From: Sediminibacillus massiliensis
Lineage (GTDB): Bacteria; Bacillota; Bacilli; Bacillales; Amphibacillaceae
NCBI RefSeq assembly: GCF_900156915.1
Contig: NZ_LT732535.1
Coordinates: 668,443 to 732,442, forward strand
Direction: 5' to 3'
DNA: 64,000 nucleotides
This document shows positions 28,895 to 37,807 of the stretch, one piece after another (position 1 is the first letter of the stretch; each line of letters begins with the position of its first letter). The notes beneath the pieces are model-generated. The model ran no database searches. It was not told the origin of the DNA and saw only the letters and a list, made by a program, of their open reading frames with translations. Both the position numbers and the translations under genes were made by a program.

Positions 28895-30315
28895 TACACC
28901 TGCGCTTTCTCATTCATCAATAGTTGATGGAAAACTTCTTCTTTTCCTTCTCCATCCTCGGATTTTTCTTCTGATGATTGTTCTGTGTCATCCTTAAACG
29001 ACTGGTTCATTCCCTCTTTGTCGCTTTCTCGTTCAGCCTCATATGTAAAATCCTGCTGAAAAAGTTGAGAATCTTGTTTTTCGATCACTATTTGGTGGGG
29101 AGAAAACATCGGCCTGAGCTGGTGCATACTGCCTTCAAGCATCTCCTTGGCAGCAGCTGTCGTCACCGTCATCTTTACGATCATTTCGCCATTAGTCTGC
29201 GTTAATTTTACAAGCACTTCACCTAATTGTGCAGGACGGAGTTTCAGTAATAGTTCTGTACTGCCGCCTTCCTTCATGAAGCTGCTGGATTTTAATACAG
29301 ACTGGAAGTCATCGATTAAACTTTTTTGTAATTGATCCTGATTACCGGTATTATTGACATGCACAATATACTGTTCAATCTTGGACATAGGGAGATGTAA
29401 TGTGGACGCAGAACTTGGCGCTACCGAAAACTTTTGCTCTTCAGTGTACTTTGACAATGCCTGAGAAATCCATTTCCCGATTTCTTTGGAAGTTATAACA
29501 GCATCGCTGCCATATTTCTGAAGGTTCAAATTAGAATGACGTTTCTCGAATTTATTAAGTATCTGCGACCAGGTCATGGCTAGTTTTTTCTCTTTCCCAT
29601 CCACTGTTTCCAATAAAGGAGGAAGATTATTTCCAGTCGCTTGCTTTTCAAGCTTGGACCATTGCTCCATTATCCTGTGCAATTGAACTTCCTGTTGTTT
29701 GTTTGGAGGTTTATCGCTATTTATTAAACCTTCTAAAATCCCTTTAGCCTTATTCCATAGTTCTGCTAGTATCTTGTTTTCTTCCATCTTACTGATTGAA
29801 CTATCGACTTTTTTGTTACCGAGTTGCAAAAGTCCCATGTCAAAACCCTGGGAAACAGGTAGCTTGGTATTATCACCCTGATTCAAAAGAGGCGATTCCT
29901 TAAAATCACTAGAATTCTGCAGGGAGGCTGACTCGCCAGAAAACGCTGAAGATAGTGCCAACAAATCCTCAAGTGGGATGTCGGTGACCAATTCGCCCGG
30001 ATCCTGGCTCATTAGTTTTTCCTGAAGTTCCACAGGCATTTTTTTCAATAACTCGTCTACTGTCTTGATAGCTCCCCTAGAACTCGCCGGTGAGTTGTGA
30101 TCTTGCTGTTGTTTCAGCAAGGAAGTCAAATCTATGGAAATTTCCTCTGAGACTTCCTTGTCCTCAAGAGATGTATGTCCAATCAAACCTAGAATATCTT
30201 CAAAAGACAAATTTTCCTTTTCATTTGAAGTATCGTTCTGGGAAAGGTTCTTATCCAATGGAAATTCTCTTGGCATTTTGTTAGAGACTAGTGTCAACAT
30301 TCCATTATCCAACAT
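28894..30315 (-). CDS. fliK: Flagellar hook-length control protein FliK
   Basis: FliK measures hook length and triggers the FlhB specificity switch. The 473-aa protein has a long low-similarity N-terminal region, rich in Ser, Gln and Asn, and a conserved C-terminal domain near residues 350-430 (ELLLKLRPAQLGEVLVKL, MHQLRPMFSPHQIVIEKQ). The tail is very acidic. The ATG at 30315 follows AGGAGGTGAA. It is between ylxF and flgD as in B. subtilis. Confidence 0.93.
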   Translation of the reverse strand: MLDNGMLTLVSNKMPREFPLDKNLSQNDTSNEKENLSFEDILGLIGHTSLEDKEVSEEISIDLTSLLKQQQDHNSPASSRGAIKTVDELLKKMPVELQEKLMSQDPGELVTDIPLEDLLALSSAFSGESASLQNSSDFKESPLLNQGDNTKLPVSQGFDMGLLQLGNKKVDSSISKMEENKILAELWNKAKGILEGLINSDKPPNKQQEVQLHRIMEQWSKLEKQATGNNLPPLLETVDGKEKKLAMTWSQILNKFEKRHSNLNLQKYGSDAVITSKEIGKWISQALSKYTEEQKFSVAPSSASTLHLPMSKIEQYIVHVNNTGNQDQLQKSLIDDFQSVLKSSSFMKEGGSTELLLKLRPAQLGEVLVKLTQTNGEMIVKMTVTTAAAKEMLEGSMHQLRPMFSPHQIVIEKQDSQLFQQDFTYEAERESDKEGMNQSFKDDTEQSSEEKSEDGEGKEEVFHQLLMNEKAQV

Positions 30316-30339
30316 TTCACCTCCTTTCCGGTGATACCG

Positions 30340-30924
30340 TTATTGCCTTTCATCAAGATAATCGTTTGCAATCTTGGCTGCTTCTTCTGGATCCATCGCC
30401 CCAAGTATCTCTCCCCGGTCTTTTCCACTCATCGTTTCCAACACCTCGACAGCCTGTCCATTTTCTAGTTTAGTCAGTATCATTGCTGCGCTTTCTGCCT
30501 CCATATTTCTGAGTGAGGAAGCAAGTTCTTTTACAACATCCCTTTCTTCTTTCTCTTCTATGTCCAGACTCTCTGACTGTTTCTTACTTTCCATATCTTC
30601 GTTCAAGTCTTCGATTGTCTTTTCCTGGAAAGCAATTTGACCTGTCAGTTCTTCAATTTCGTCGTTTTTTTCTGCAATCAAACCTTCCAGTTCTTTTACT
30701 CTGCTGGCATGAACTGTCTCTTCGTTGTCTGAGCTTTCTACATAAGAAGCGACACCCGGCACACTTCCGGCATACTTACTTACCGCCCCTCTGACATCTA
30801 CTCCTAAAGCAATCAGAATGACAATTGCTACTGCAGCAATCAAAATGACGGATAAGAGCAGCCATAGCAACCACTGAAAAAGTCCTTTTTTCTTTTCTGT
30901 TTTTTGGTTAATGGGTTTAGCCAT
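30340..30924 (-). CDS. ylxF: Flagellar protein YlxF (MotE-like, MgtE N-domain)
   Basis: The 194-aa protein has an N-terminal membrane helix (WLLWLLLSVILIAAVAIVIL), a coiled coil from about residue 75 to 125 and a C-terminal MgtE intracellular-domain-like module (AAMILTKLENGQAVEVLETM, EILGAMDPEEAAKIANDYL). In B. subtilis this position holds ylxF; related MotE proteins act as chaperones for the stator protein MotC. The precise role here is not shown by the sequence. Confidence 0.88.
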   Translation of the reverse strand: MAKPINQKTEKKKGLFQWLLWLLLSVILIAAVAIVILIALGVDVRGAVSKYAGSVPGVASYVESSDNEETVHASRVKELEGLIAEKNDEIEELTGQIAFQEKTIEDLNEDMESKKQSESLDIEEKEERDVVKELASSLRNMEAESAAMILTKLENGQAVEVLETMSGKDRGEILGAMDPEEAAKIANDYLDERQ

Positions 30925-30928
30925 ATAC

Positions 30929-31375
30929 TCACCTGACCCTGTGATTTAGAAAATGTGTGACAGAAATCTCATCCATTTGTTTGTTTTCCGTCTCTCTTTT
31001 CCACTCTGACTTCTTATCTTTTTGAAATTCGATCAATTTTTCATATTTTTTTGCCTCTATAAACGATTCTGTTAATTTCCCTTGCTGCGAGACCATTATG
31101 TTTCTTGCATCTTCAACTGAATATTGGAGCTTGACAATTTTCTCTTTCAATGAGTTCAAATAACTTACTTGAGACGTTATAGCCTGCACCGGAAAAGAAT
31201 CATTCAAACTAGATTGGTATGCTTCCTCTGCTTTTTCCTTTTCTTTCAACAAATGGTAAAGTTGTGAAGCCACTTTCTCAAAATTATCGGCAGATTGCTG
31301 GTAAGCTTTCTGTGCCCGTTTTTTTTCAGATAAGCGGATGTCCAATATTTTTTCCATTGTTTTTTCCCTGACCAC
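30929..31375 (-). CDS. fliJ: Flagellar export chaperone FliJ
   Basis: FliJ is a small coiled-coil protein that links the export ATPase to FlhA. The product of about 148 aa is almost entirely helical with heptad repeats (KKRAQKAYQQSADNFEKVA and onward) and matches the length of B. subtilis FliJ. The GTG at 31375 is preferred because GGAGG lies eight bases upstream and the N-terminus then aligns with the family; an internal ATG at 31357 would truncate it. Confidence 0.9.
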   Translation of the reverse strand: MVREKTMEKILDIRLSEKKRAQKAYQQSADNFEKVASQLYHLLKEKEKAEEAYQSSLNDSFPVQAITSQVSYLNSLKEKIVKLQYSVEDARNIMVSQQGKLTESFIEAKKYEKLIEFQKDKKSEWKRETENKQMDEISVTHFLNHRVR

Positions 31376-31422
31376 TAGGCAATCCTCCAAAAGATCATTT
31401 AGCCCCTCACATTATCCATCAG

Positions 31423-32730
31423 TCACAAACCCAGGTTTTCCAATTGCTTTAAAGCTTCTCCATCAGACACCTGCTCATTTGTTCCTTGTTTCAAAAATTG
31501 AATAATCCTGCTATTAAATGAGATTGCTTCATCTATCTCTCTGCTAGTCCCCCGTTTATATGCGCCGATTTGAATCAATTCCTGATTTTCTTCATAAGTA
31601 GCCAAGAGGGATCTTGTCCTTGTCGCCAAAGAAAGGTGTCCCCCACTTACAAGCTGCGGCATCACCCTGCTCACCGATTTCAACACATTAATTGCCGGGA
31701 ACCGGCCTTGCTCCGCCAGTTTTCTATCTAAAATGAAATGACCATCCAAAATACCGCGGGTCGTATCTGCAATCGGTTCATTAAAATCGTCTCCATCGAC
31801 CAGTACTGTATAAAAAGCAGTAATGGAACCTTTTTCATTAAGACCCGTTCTTTCCAGTAACTTTGGCAATATCGCAAACACAGAAGGAGTATATCCTTTG
31901 GTTGTCGGGGGTTCTCCGGCAGCCAGGCCAATTTCCCTTTGGGCCATTGCCACCCTCGTTACTGAATCCATCATCAGGTTGACACTATATCCAGCATCAC
32001 GGAAATATTCACTCAATGCCGTTGCCGTATATGCCCCTTTCATTCTCATCAAAGCTGGCTGGTCAGAGGTTGCAACCACAACGATCGACCTTTCCAGCCC
32101 TTCTGGTCCCAAATCATTTTGGACAAACTCTTTCACTTCTCTCCCACGTTCTCCGATTAAAGCAATAATGTTGATATCAGCGTTGCTGTTCCTGGCAATC
32201 ATACCGAGCAATGTACTTTTCCCGACACCACTGCCGGCAAAAATGCCGACACGCTGACCTTTTCCTACTGTCAGCAGTGTATCGATCGACTTTACTCCCG
32301 TACTTATTTGATCTTTAATTACTGGCCTGTCCAATGGATTGGGCGGATTTTGTTCGGATGGATAGGAAGTAAGACCTTTTGGAAGCGGTGAACCATCCAA
32401 GGGTTTTCCCAAAGAGTCTATGACCTTTCCAATTAATCCCCTTCCAACTTTTATTGTAAGTGGCTGTCCTGTCGCTTCCACAAGACATCCCGGCGCTACA
32501 TCTTTTAATGAATCATATGGCATCAATAAAAGCTTCTCATTATTAAAACCGACTACTTCTGCGGGGATTTTCTTTTTATTCAATCCATTCGGGTGTATGT
32601 AACACACGTCTCCTATACTGGCTTCAGGGCCCTGAGACTCGATCATCAACCCAATTACTCGCTGGATTTTGCCTAGCCGTTTATAAGAATCCATCTGCTC
32701 GATGGATTGCAGATAATTTTCAACTTTCAT
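31423..32730 (-). CDS. fliI: Flagellum-specific ATPase FliI
   Basis: FliI is the ATPase of the flagellar export apparatus, related to the F1 beta subunit. The 435-aa protein has the Walker A GIFAGSGVGKSTLLGMIA, the RGREVKEFV and Walker B VNLMMDSVTRVAMAQRE motifs, and the AGEPPTTKGYTPSVF segment. The ATG at 32730 follows AGGGAG; an upstream ATG eight codons earlier lacks a site. It overlaps the end of fliH by 11 bases. Confidence 0.96.
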   Translation of the reverse strand: MKVENYLQSIEQMDSYKRLGKIQRVIGLMIESQGPEASIGDVCYIHPNGLNKKKIPAEVVGFNNEKLLLMPYDSLKDVAPGCLVEATGQPLTIKVGRGLIGKVIDSLGKPLDGSPLPKGLTSYPSEQNPPNPLDRPVIKDQISTGVKSIDTLLTVGKGQRVGIFAGSGVGKSTLLGMIARNSNADINIIALIGERGREVKEFVQNDLGPEGLERSIVVVATSDQPALMRMKGAYTATALSEYFRDAGYSVNLMMDSVTRVAMAQREIGLAAGEPPTTKGYTPSVFAILPKLLERTGLNEKGSITAFYTVLVDGDDFNEPIADTTRGILDGHFILDRKLAEQGRFPAINVLKSVSRVMPQLVSGGHLSLATRTRSLLATYEENQELIQIGAYKRGTSREIDEAISFNSRIIQFLKQGTNEQVSDGEALKQLENLGL

Positions 32731-33475
32731 CTGAATTCTCCCTTGAGATTTCAAAAAGTTTTTCTCTTATTTCTATCAGCTGGGTGTCGACGCTGGCATC
32801 AATTCTTCCAAAAGGAGACTCAATGATGCAACCGCCTTTCTTCAATTGACTGTCAGGGTAGACACTTAGTTCTGCATCTCCCTTTGTAATGGATTGGAGT
32901 TCGTCCTTCTGGTCTAAGACGAGCTTATATTCCTCCGGACTGGAATAAATGGTGATACTCTTTTGTTCTTTTACTTCTTGAATGGCAGCTTTGACGATAT
33001 TCAAATACGCTTCTCCATTCAGCTCTGTTTTTATGATTTTCCCGGCAGCTTTCATAGCCAATTCAAGAATTACTTCTTCACTTGAATCCAAGGTCGTCAA
33101 ATAATCTTTCTTTGCCTCGTCCAACACTCTTTGTGCTTCCTCTATTAAACGGCCCTGCTCCTTCAATCCTTCTTGTTTTCCGATTTCGATGCCTTCCAAA
33201 TACCCTTCTTTTTTTGCCTGGTCGGATAACTGATGTCGTTCTGATTCCCAAGCCTGTTTCTGCTTGGTTATTCTTTCGTCGGCCTGTTTTATCAGATTTT
33301 CCGCGTCATGTTTGGCTTTTTCAATCAGTTGCTCTGCCTCTTGAAGTTTCTCAGCAGCCAATCCCTCGTCATGATCGTTCATTTCCGTGTCGGAAACTCT
33401 CCTTTGCATAACCGGTTTTAACCCTATTATTCTACTTGGGTGATCTTTCTTGTACTGACTTGCCGATTTATACAA
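32720..33475 (-). CDS. fliH: Flagellar assembly protein FliH (export ATPase regulator)
   Basis: FliH binds FliI and anchors it to the C-ring. The protein of about 251 aa has a charged coiled-coil N-terminal half and a C-terminal domain of the FliH/V-ATPase E type (ILELAMKAAGKIIKTEL, GGCIIESPFGRIDASVDTQL). The start is uncertain: a GTG at 33487 has no room for a ribosome site, while the TTG at 33475 lies eight bases after GGAGGTGA, so TTG is preferred. Both overlap the end of fliG. Confidence 0.92.
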   Translation of the reverse strand: MYKSASQYKKDHPSRIIGLKPVMQRRVSDTEMNDHDEGLAAEKLQEAEQLIEKAKHDAENLIKQADERITKQKQAWESERHQLSDQAKKEGYLEGIEIGKQEGLKEQGRLIEEAQRVLDEAKKDYLTTLDSSEEVILELAMKAAGKIIKTELNGEAYLNIVKAAIQEVKEQKSITIYSSPEEYKLVLDQKDELQSITKGDAELSVYPDSQLKKGGCIIESPFGRIDASVDTQLIEIREKLFEISRENSDES

Positions 33476-34481
33476 TGATATCGTCACCTCCGCCTCTGGC
33501 GATGACTATTTCTCCCAGTTCTTCCAATCTTCTTATAACAGACACAATTTTCGTTTGGGATTCCTCCACGTCACGAAGCCTGACAGGACCCATAAATTCC
33601 ATCTCTTCTTTGAAAGTCTCCGCCATTCTGGTGGACATATTGTTGAAAACCACTTCTTTAACCTCTTCGCTGGCCACTTTCAAGGAAAGTTTCAAATCAT
33701 CATTGTCGACTTCCCTGATGACTCTTTGAATAGCCCTGTTATCCAAGGTAACAATGTCTTCGAAAACAAACATCCGTTTCTTAATTTCTTCTGCCAGCTC
33801 AGGATCTTGAATTTCCAGGGAATCCAGAATGGTTCTTTCGGTGCTCCTGTCCACACCATTCAGCACTTCCACAACTGCCTGGATACCACCAGTCTGTGTG
33901 TAGTCCTGGGTCACTGTCGTAGAGAGTTTCCGTTCCAAGACTTGTTCGATTTCATAAATGATTTCGGGAGAAGTAGAATCCATTACAGCTATCCTTTTAG
34001 CAATGTCCGCCTGCATCTCCTGGGGCAGTTCGGACAATATTTGACTAGCCTGTTCAGCTTCCAGATAAGACAAAACCAACGCAATCGTCTGGGGATGTTC
34101 ATTTTGGATAAAATTCAATACTTGGGACGGATCGGCTTTCCTGGCAAAATCAAAAGGCTTTACTTGCAAGGATGTAGTCAATCTGTTTATGATGTTCGTT
34201 GCTTCCTTTTCCCCCAACGCTTTTTCAAGTACTGTTTTGGCGTAATTGATTCCGCCTTGGGATATATAATCCTGTGCAAGCGCCAGCTGGTGGAATTGCT
34301 CGATAACTTCTTCTTTTTGAGAAGCATCTACCTTCTTGACCGAGGAGATCTCCAATGTCAACTTTTCGATTTCTTCTTCCGTTAAATGTTTATATACTTG
34401 GGCGGAAACCTCAGGCCCCATTGAAATCAACAACAAAGCAGCTCTTTGTCTTCCCGATAATTTTTCTTTATGTCTTACCAT
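33468..34481 (-). CDS. fliG: Flagellar motor switch protein FliG
   Basis: FliG is the C-ring protein that contacts the stator and generates torque. The 337-aa protein has the N-terminal FliF-binding domain (KLSGRQRAALLLISMGPEVS), the middle domain with EHPQTIALVLSYL and the C-terminal domain with FEDIVTLDNRAIQRVIREVD carrying the charged torque residues. It follows fliF by 12 bp and its 3' end carries the fliH ribosome site. Confidence 0.97.
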   Translation of the reverse strand: MVRHKEKLSGRQRAALLLISMGPEVSAQVYKHLTEEEIEKLTLEISSVKKVDASQKEEVIEQFHQLALAQDYISQGGINYAKTVLEKALGEKEATNIINRLTTSLQVKPFDFARKADPSQVLNFIQNEHPQTIALVLSYLEAEQASQILSELPQEMQADIAKRIAVMDSTSPEIIYEIEQVLERKLSTTVTQDYTQTGGIQAVVEVLNGVDRSTERTILDSLEIQDPELAEEIKKRMFVFEDIVTLDNRAIQRVIREVDNDDLKLSLKVASEEVKEVVFNNMSTRMAETFKEEMEFMGPVRLRDVEESQTKIVSVIRRLEELGEIVIARGGGDDIIV

Positions 34482-34493
34482 TTAGATTGCCCC

Positions 34494-36098
34494 CTATTCA
34501 TCTGCAATCCAGCTTCTTAAGAGTTTAGCGAATTCATCTGGTTTTTCATTAGCCAGCTTTTCAAGCTGTTTAGTCCGTATGGAGGCATCTGTATCAGCTG
34601 CTTCCTCCAATTCCGGAACTTCGCGAGGTTCCGTCGAAAAGGAATGCTCGAACAATTCATCTTCCACCTCTTCTTCTTTGTTCCTTCGCTTGAACAACAG
34701 AAATAACAGAATGAAAATGATCAACAACAGTACTGCTCCGGCAATATAATACCAGAATGGCTGAGAACTCTCGGCAGCAACAGTTTCTTCCTGCTGTCCA
34801 TTGAATTCTTGGAAAACAATCGATGTTTTCTCTTCTGGTGTAACTTGTCCATATTCTTTATCGATCGAAGTGGTAATAATAGAATCCAATATGGAGGCTA
34901 TGCCTTCCTCTACCGATTCTTCTTCGGCGGGCGACAAGTATTCCACTTCACCATCCGGACCTGAAGTTTTTGTATTGTCTACAGCAATCTGGATACCCAA
35001 ATCTCTTATTTTATATGGGCTCTCTACAATATTTTTCTTAATTCGGTTAAATTCATTGTTTACTGACTCCTGAACACGTTCGTAATCGCCGTTCTGGCCA
35101 TCTTCCCCGGCCGGATAATCAGGAATATCTTCTTCCCCGGTACCGGCAACACCGCCATCGGGCGGAGCGCCTTCGTATGTTTCCTTGATCGTTTCGACGC
35201 TGACCGGCAAGCCTTCCATATTCTCTTCGTCAACAGGTGTCACGAGCTCTTCCACTCTGTTTTCCTGTGTGAAATCAATATCGGCTGTCACCGAAGCAAC
35301 CACTTTTCCTTGCCCAACCATCATGCTGATCATTTGCTGAACACGACGTTGTATATCTCTTTCAATATCTTTCTTTACTGTCTGCTGATATTCATAGGTG
35401 TTGCTTTGATTTGCGGTTTCTGTACTATTCAGATCGAAATACTCAAAATTTTGATTCATGATGGCTATATTTTCCGCTGGAAGGTTCGGAACAGTTTTGG
35501 AAACCAAGTGATAGAGAGATTGTATTTGACTGCCTTCCAATTGGTAACCAGGTTGTGTATTGATAACAATCGAAGCAGAGGCCTCGTTTGTCTGTTCGCT
35601 TGCAAAAACAGCCTCCTCCGGCTTGTTGATCATTACGTTTGCATCCTCAATTCCATCAATACTTTTGATCAAATTGGCAACCTCAGACTGCATTGCGTCT
35701 AACTGGATTACATCGAACTCTTTGTCGGTCATTCCCCATGAGACATTATCACTGAAAAAAGAGTAATCCACATTTCCGGTTTTCGGAAGCCCTTGGGCTG
35801 CCAAGTCTACCAAAAGAGAGTCAACGTTCTCACCGGGAACCAGAATCGTTTTACCACCATCCTGTAATTCATAGCCAATTCCTCTGGCATCCAACTCACC
35901 TTTTATTTGCCCTACTTCTTGCAATGATAGATTGCTGTACAGTGGGACCATCCTTGTATTTCCCGCCAATGCTGTCCCTACTGCAACCAAGAGGATAACC
36001 AACACAATTCCTCCGCCCAGAAACCATTTAAAAGTACGAGACTTGGAATTCCAAAAATCCATTGTTTTTTCTCTATATAATTTGTATTTTTGCTTCAT
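34494..36098 (-). CDS. fliF: Flagellar MS-ring protein FliF
   Basis: FliF forms the MS ring in the membrane and houses the export gate. The 534-aa protein has a first membrane helix near residues 25-45 (WFLGGGIVLVILLVAVGTAL), ring-building periplasmic-type domains (VPLYSNLSLQEVGQIKGEL, LPKTGNVDYSFF), a second helix near residue 447 (FWYYIAGAVLLLIIFILLF) and a cytoplasmic FliG-binding tail. GGAGG lies about eight bases upstream. A 169-bp gap, unusually long for this operon, separates it from fliE. Confidence 0.97.
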   Translation of the reverse strand: MKQKYKLYREKTMDFWNSKSRTFKWFLGGGIVLVILLVAVGTALAGNTRMVPLYSNLSLQEVGQIKGELDARGIGYELQDGGKTILVPGENVDSLLVDLAAQGLPKTGNVDYSFFSDNVSWGMTDKEFDVIQLDAMQSEVANLIKSIDGIEDANVMINKPEEAVFASEQTNEASASIVINTQPGYQLEGSQIQSLYHLVSKTVPNLPAENIAIMNQNFEYFDLNSTETANQSNTYEYQQTVKKDIERDIQRRVQQMISMMVGQGKVVASVTADIDFTQENRVEELVTPVDEENMEGLPVSVETIKETYEGAPPDGGVAGTGEEDIPDYPAGEDGQNGDYERVQESVNNEFNRIKKNIVESPYKIRDLGIQIAVDNTKTSGPDGEVEYLSPAEEESVEEGIASILDSIITTSIDKEYGQVTPEEKTSIVFQEFNGQQEETVAAESSQPFWYYIAGAVLLLIIFILLFLLFKRRNKEEEVEDELFEHSFSTEPREVPELEEAADTDASIRTKQLEKLANEKPDEFAKLLRSWIADE

Positions 36099-36200
36099 TC
36101 ATTTGCCTCCAAAAACAGTCACTTTTCTTCAATAGGAAGCTGTTATAATTTTTTATTTATTATTATGTTTAATATGTACAAATTACGGGAATAGGTTCTT

Positions 36201-36219
36201 GGGGACGTGTAAACTCCCC
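36201..36219 (-). other. Hairpin in the fliE-fliF gap
   Basis: In the 169-bp AT-rich gap between fliE and fliF, GGGGA and TCCCC with an extra GT/AC pair and one bulged base form a short GC stem. There is no T run, and no convincing internal promoter was found. It could mark an mRNA processing site between early rod genes and the MS-ring gene. Confidence 0.35.
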
Positions 36220-36267
36220 TATCATATAAAATTAAAATTCCCTGCTTTATAATTTTAAAAAAGATTA

Positions 36268-36579
36268 CTACACTTGCATCCTGATTATTTCGTTATAAGC
36301 ATCGATTGCTTTCTTCTGCAGCTCAACAGCTGTATTCAGGGTGACGCTGGCTTTTTGTGCAGTGATCATTACATCATGTAGGTCGTTGATTTCCCCGTTC
36401 GCAAGCGCATTAGTTTTTTTATCTGACTCCAACTGGGTACGGTTCAATCCATCGATCGCATTTTTCAAACTTGCTGCGAACTCGTTTTGTGCTTCTGCAG
36501 GTGTCGCTTTATGTGATATTCTCCCCTGATTCGTAACTGCAGACATTTGGAGACTAGGAACATTTATTGGGTTTGCCAT
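36268..36579 (-). CDS. fliE: Flagellar hook-basal body protein FliE
   Basis: FliE joins the MS ring to the rod. The 103-aa protein has the family C-terminus LHDVMITAQKASVTLNTAVE and ends AYNEIIRMQV, as is typical. It follows flgC by 15 bp and starts after AGGAGG. Its length matches B. subtilis FliE closely. Confidence 0.96.
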   Translation of the reverse strand: MANPINVPSLQMSAVTNQGRISHKATPAEAQNEFAASLKNAIDGLNRTQLESDKKTNALANGEINDLHDVMITAQKASVTLNTAVELQKKAIDAYNEIIRMQV

Positions 36580-36594
36580 TTCTCATCCTCCTGA

Positions 36595-37050
36595 TTACTT
36601 TCCAATTTCCAGTGCTTTTTGCAGCATGCTTTTACTGGCATTCATAGCTGTTACATTTGCTTCATAAGATCTTGTCGCACTCATCATATCGACCATTTCT
36701 TTCAATGGATCTACATTCGGCAATTCTACATAGCCGTCCTGGTTTGCATCAGGATGGTTAGGATTAAAGACTACCTTGAACGGTTCATCGTCTTCTGTTA
36801 TCTCACTCACACGTACACCCTGTCCTGGTCCGGACGATCCTCCGGCAGCCCTCTGTAAATAGTTGCTGAACGGTGTCTCTTTGGCTTGAAAAGAAGTAAG
36901 CTTGCGCCTGTATGGTTCATATTCGCCATCTTCGTTTATCCTGGCCCTGGTTGTCTCTGCATTTGCTATGTTCGAAGATATAGTATCCATTCTCAATCGT
37001 TGAGCCGTAAGAGCGCTGGCACTATTATTAATCGAGTGAAATATACTCAT
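36595..37050 (-). CDS. flgC: Flagellar proximal rod protein FlgC
   Basis: FlgC is a proximal rod subunit. The 151-aa protein has the rod signature (FHSINNSASALTAQRLRMD, ISSNIANAETTRA) at the N-terminus and the conserved C-terminal MVDMMSATRSYEANVTAMNA. It lies two bases after flgB, so the two are translated together. Confidence 0.97.
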   Translation of the reverse strand: MSIFHSINNSASALTAQRLRMDTISSNIANAETTRARINEDGEYEPYRRKLTSFQAKETPFSNYLQRAAGGSSGPGQGVRVSEITEDDEPFKVVFNPNHPDANQDGYVELPNVDPLKEMVDMMSATRSYEANVTAMNASKSMLQKALEIGK

Positions 37051-37052
37051 GG

Positions 37053-37451
37053 CTATCTTCCTCCCTTGATGACAGTTTGAAGACTATTAAATTTTCCGTT
37101 AATTCTATCAACCAGCCCTTGATAATAGATTTGGTTTTTGGCCAAATCGGTCATTTCTTTGTCAATATCAACATTATTGCCGTTGTGGTTATACGTTGTA
37201 TTGGGATTTGTTACGACCTGAAAGGAGGATAGTCCACCGTTGGAATGGAAAGGGATATGTTTAGGATGAGTGAGTTTTGCTTGAAATTCGCCGCTCATTT
37301 CTTTCTCTAAAACGTTTTTGAACTGGACAGTTTGTGCTTTGTAATCGGGTGTATCAACATTTGCAATATTATTGGAAATGGTTTGATTTTTTAGTGAGGA
37401 ATAATTCAAAGCCGATTCCAGATTGTTTATTGTTTTTCCGAATAACGCCAT
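37053..37451 (-). CDS. flgB: Flagellar proximal rod protein FlgB
   Basis: FlgB is the first rod subunit and the first gene of the fla/che operon. The 132-aa protein begins MALFGKTINNLESALNY and carries QTISNNIANVDTPDYKA. The ATG at 37451 fits the family start; an in-frame extension to 37520 was rejected because it has no family similarity. The ribosome site is weak (GAAGG 12 bases upstream). A leader of about 195 nt separates it from the predicted promoter. Confidence 0.95.
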   Translation of the reverse strand: MALFGKTINNLESALNYSSLKNQTISNNIANVDTPDYKAQTVQFKNVLEKEMSGEFQAKLTHPKHIPFHSNGGLSSFQVVTNPNTTYNHNGNNVDIDKEMTDLAKNQIYYQGLVDRINGKFNSLQTVIKGGR

Positions 37452-37544
37452 TTTTGAATAAAACCTTCTTTCCCTTAAATTACTAAAAACAGTCAAAAAA
37501 CGACCTTCTTCTCCGAACATTGTAATTTAATTTATGTAGAGTGT

Positions 37545-37599
37545 CTATGAAATTTTTGGAAATACAACTTTAGGTCTGTATTGACTGGAATTTTCATAG
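37545..37599 (-). repeat. Inverted repeat in the flgB leader
   Basis: CTATGAAA and TTTCATAG are perfectly complementary and about 39 bases apart inside the untranslated leader of the fla/che transcript. It could fold into a long-loop hairpin upstream of flgB. No regulatory protein site was recognised. Confidence 0.4.
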
Positions 37600-37655
37600 G
37601 ACCAAAGAACCGCGTATTTTTGATTATTTTAGCCTATTTTGTCGAACCATGCCTA

Positions 37656-37685
37656 ATTATATATCAACATAAATGCCCAGGGCAA
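37656..37685 (-). promoter_or_regulatory. Sigma-A type promoter of the fla/che operon
   Basis: On the minus strand TTGCCC, an 18-bp spacer and a perfect TATAAT lie about 200 bp upstream of flgB and downstream of the codY terminator. No SigD consensus (TAAA-N15-GCCGATAT) was found in this gap, unlike B. subtilis where a SigD promoter also reads into the operon. Confidence 0.7.
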
Positions 37686-37710
37686 ACATGATTTTTAAAA
37701 TTCCTGGAAT

Positions 37711-37725
37711 TTTTTTCTGAAAATC
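37711..37725 (-). promoter_or_regulatory. CodY box upstream of the fla/che promoter
   Basis: The minus-strand 15-mer GATTTTCAGAAAAAA matches the CodY consensus AATTTTCWGAAAATT at 12 of 15 positions. It lies about 25 bp upstream of the -35 of the predicted flagellar promoter and in the gap just after codY itself. In B. subtilis CodY represses the fla/che promoter, which supports the reading. A palindrome at 37697-37713 abuts it. Confidence 0.6.
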
Positions 37726-37740
37726 ACAAAAACTTCATAT

Positions 37741-37795
37741 AAAAAAAGCCGCTGATATCAGGTTTTTCACCTGTTTATCAGCAGCTTTTTTATTT
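37741..37795 (-). terminator. Rho-independent terminator after codY
   Basis: On the minus strand GCTGCTGATA pairs with TATCAGCGGC, with an inner CAGGT/ACCTG hairpin, followed by seven T residues, 12 bp past the codY stop. This ends the xerC-hslVU-codY transcript before the flagellar operon. Confidence 0.9.
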
Positions 37796-37807
37796 TTTTC
37801 CACAATT

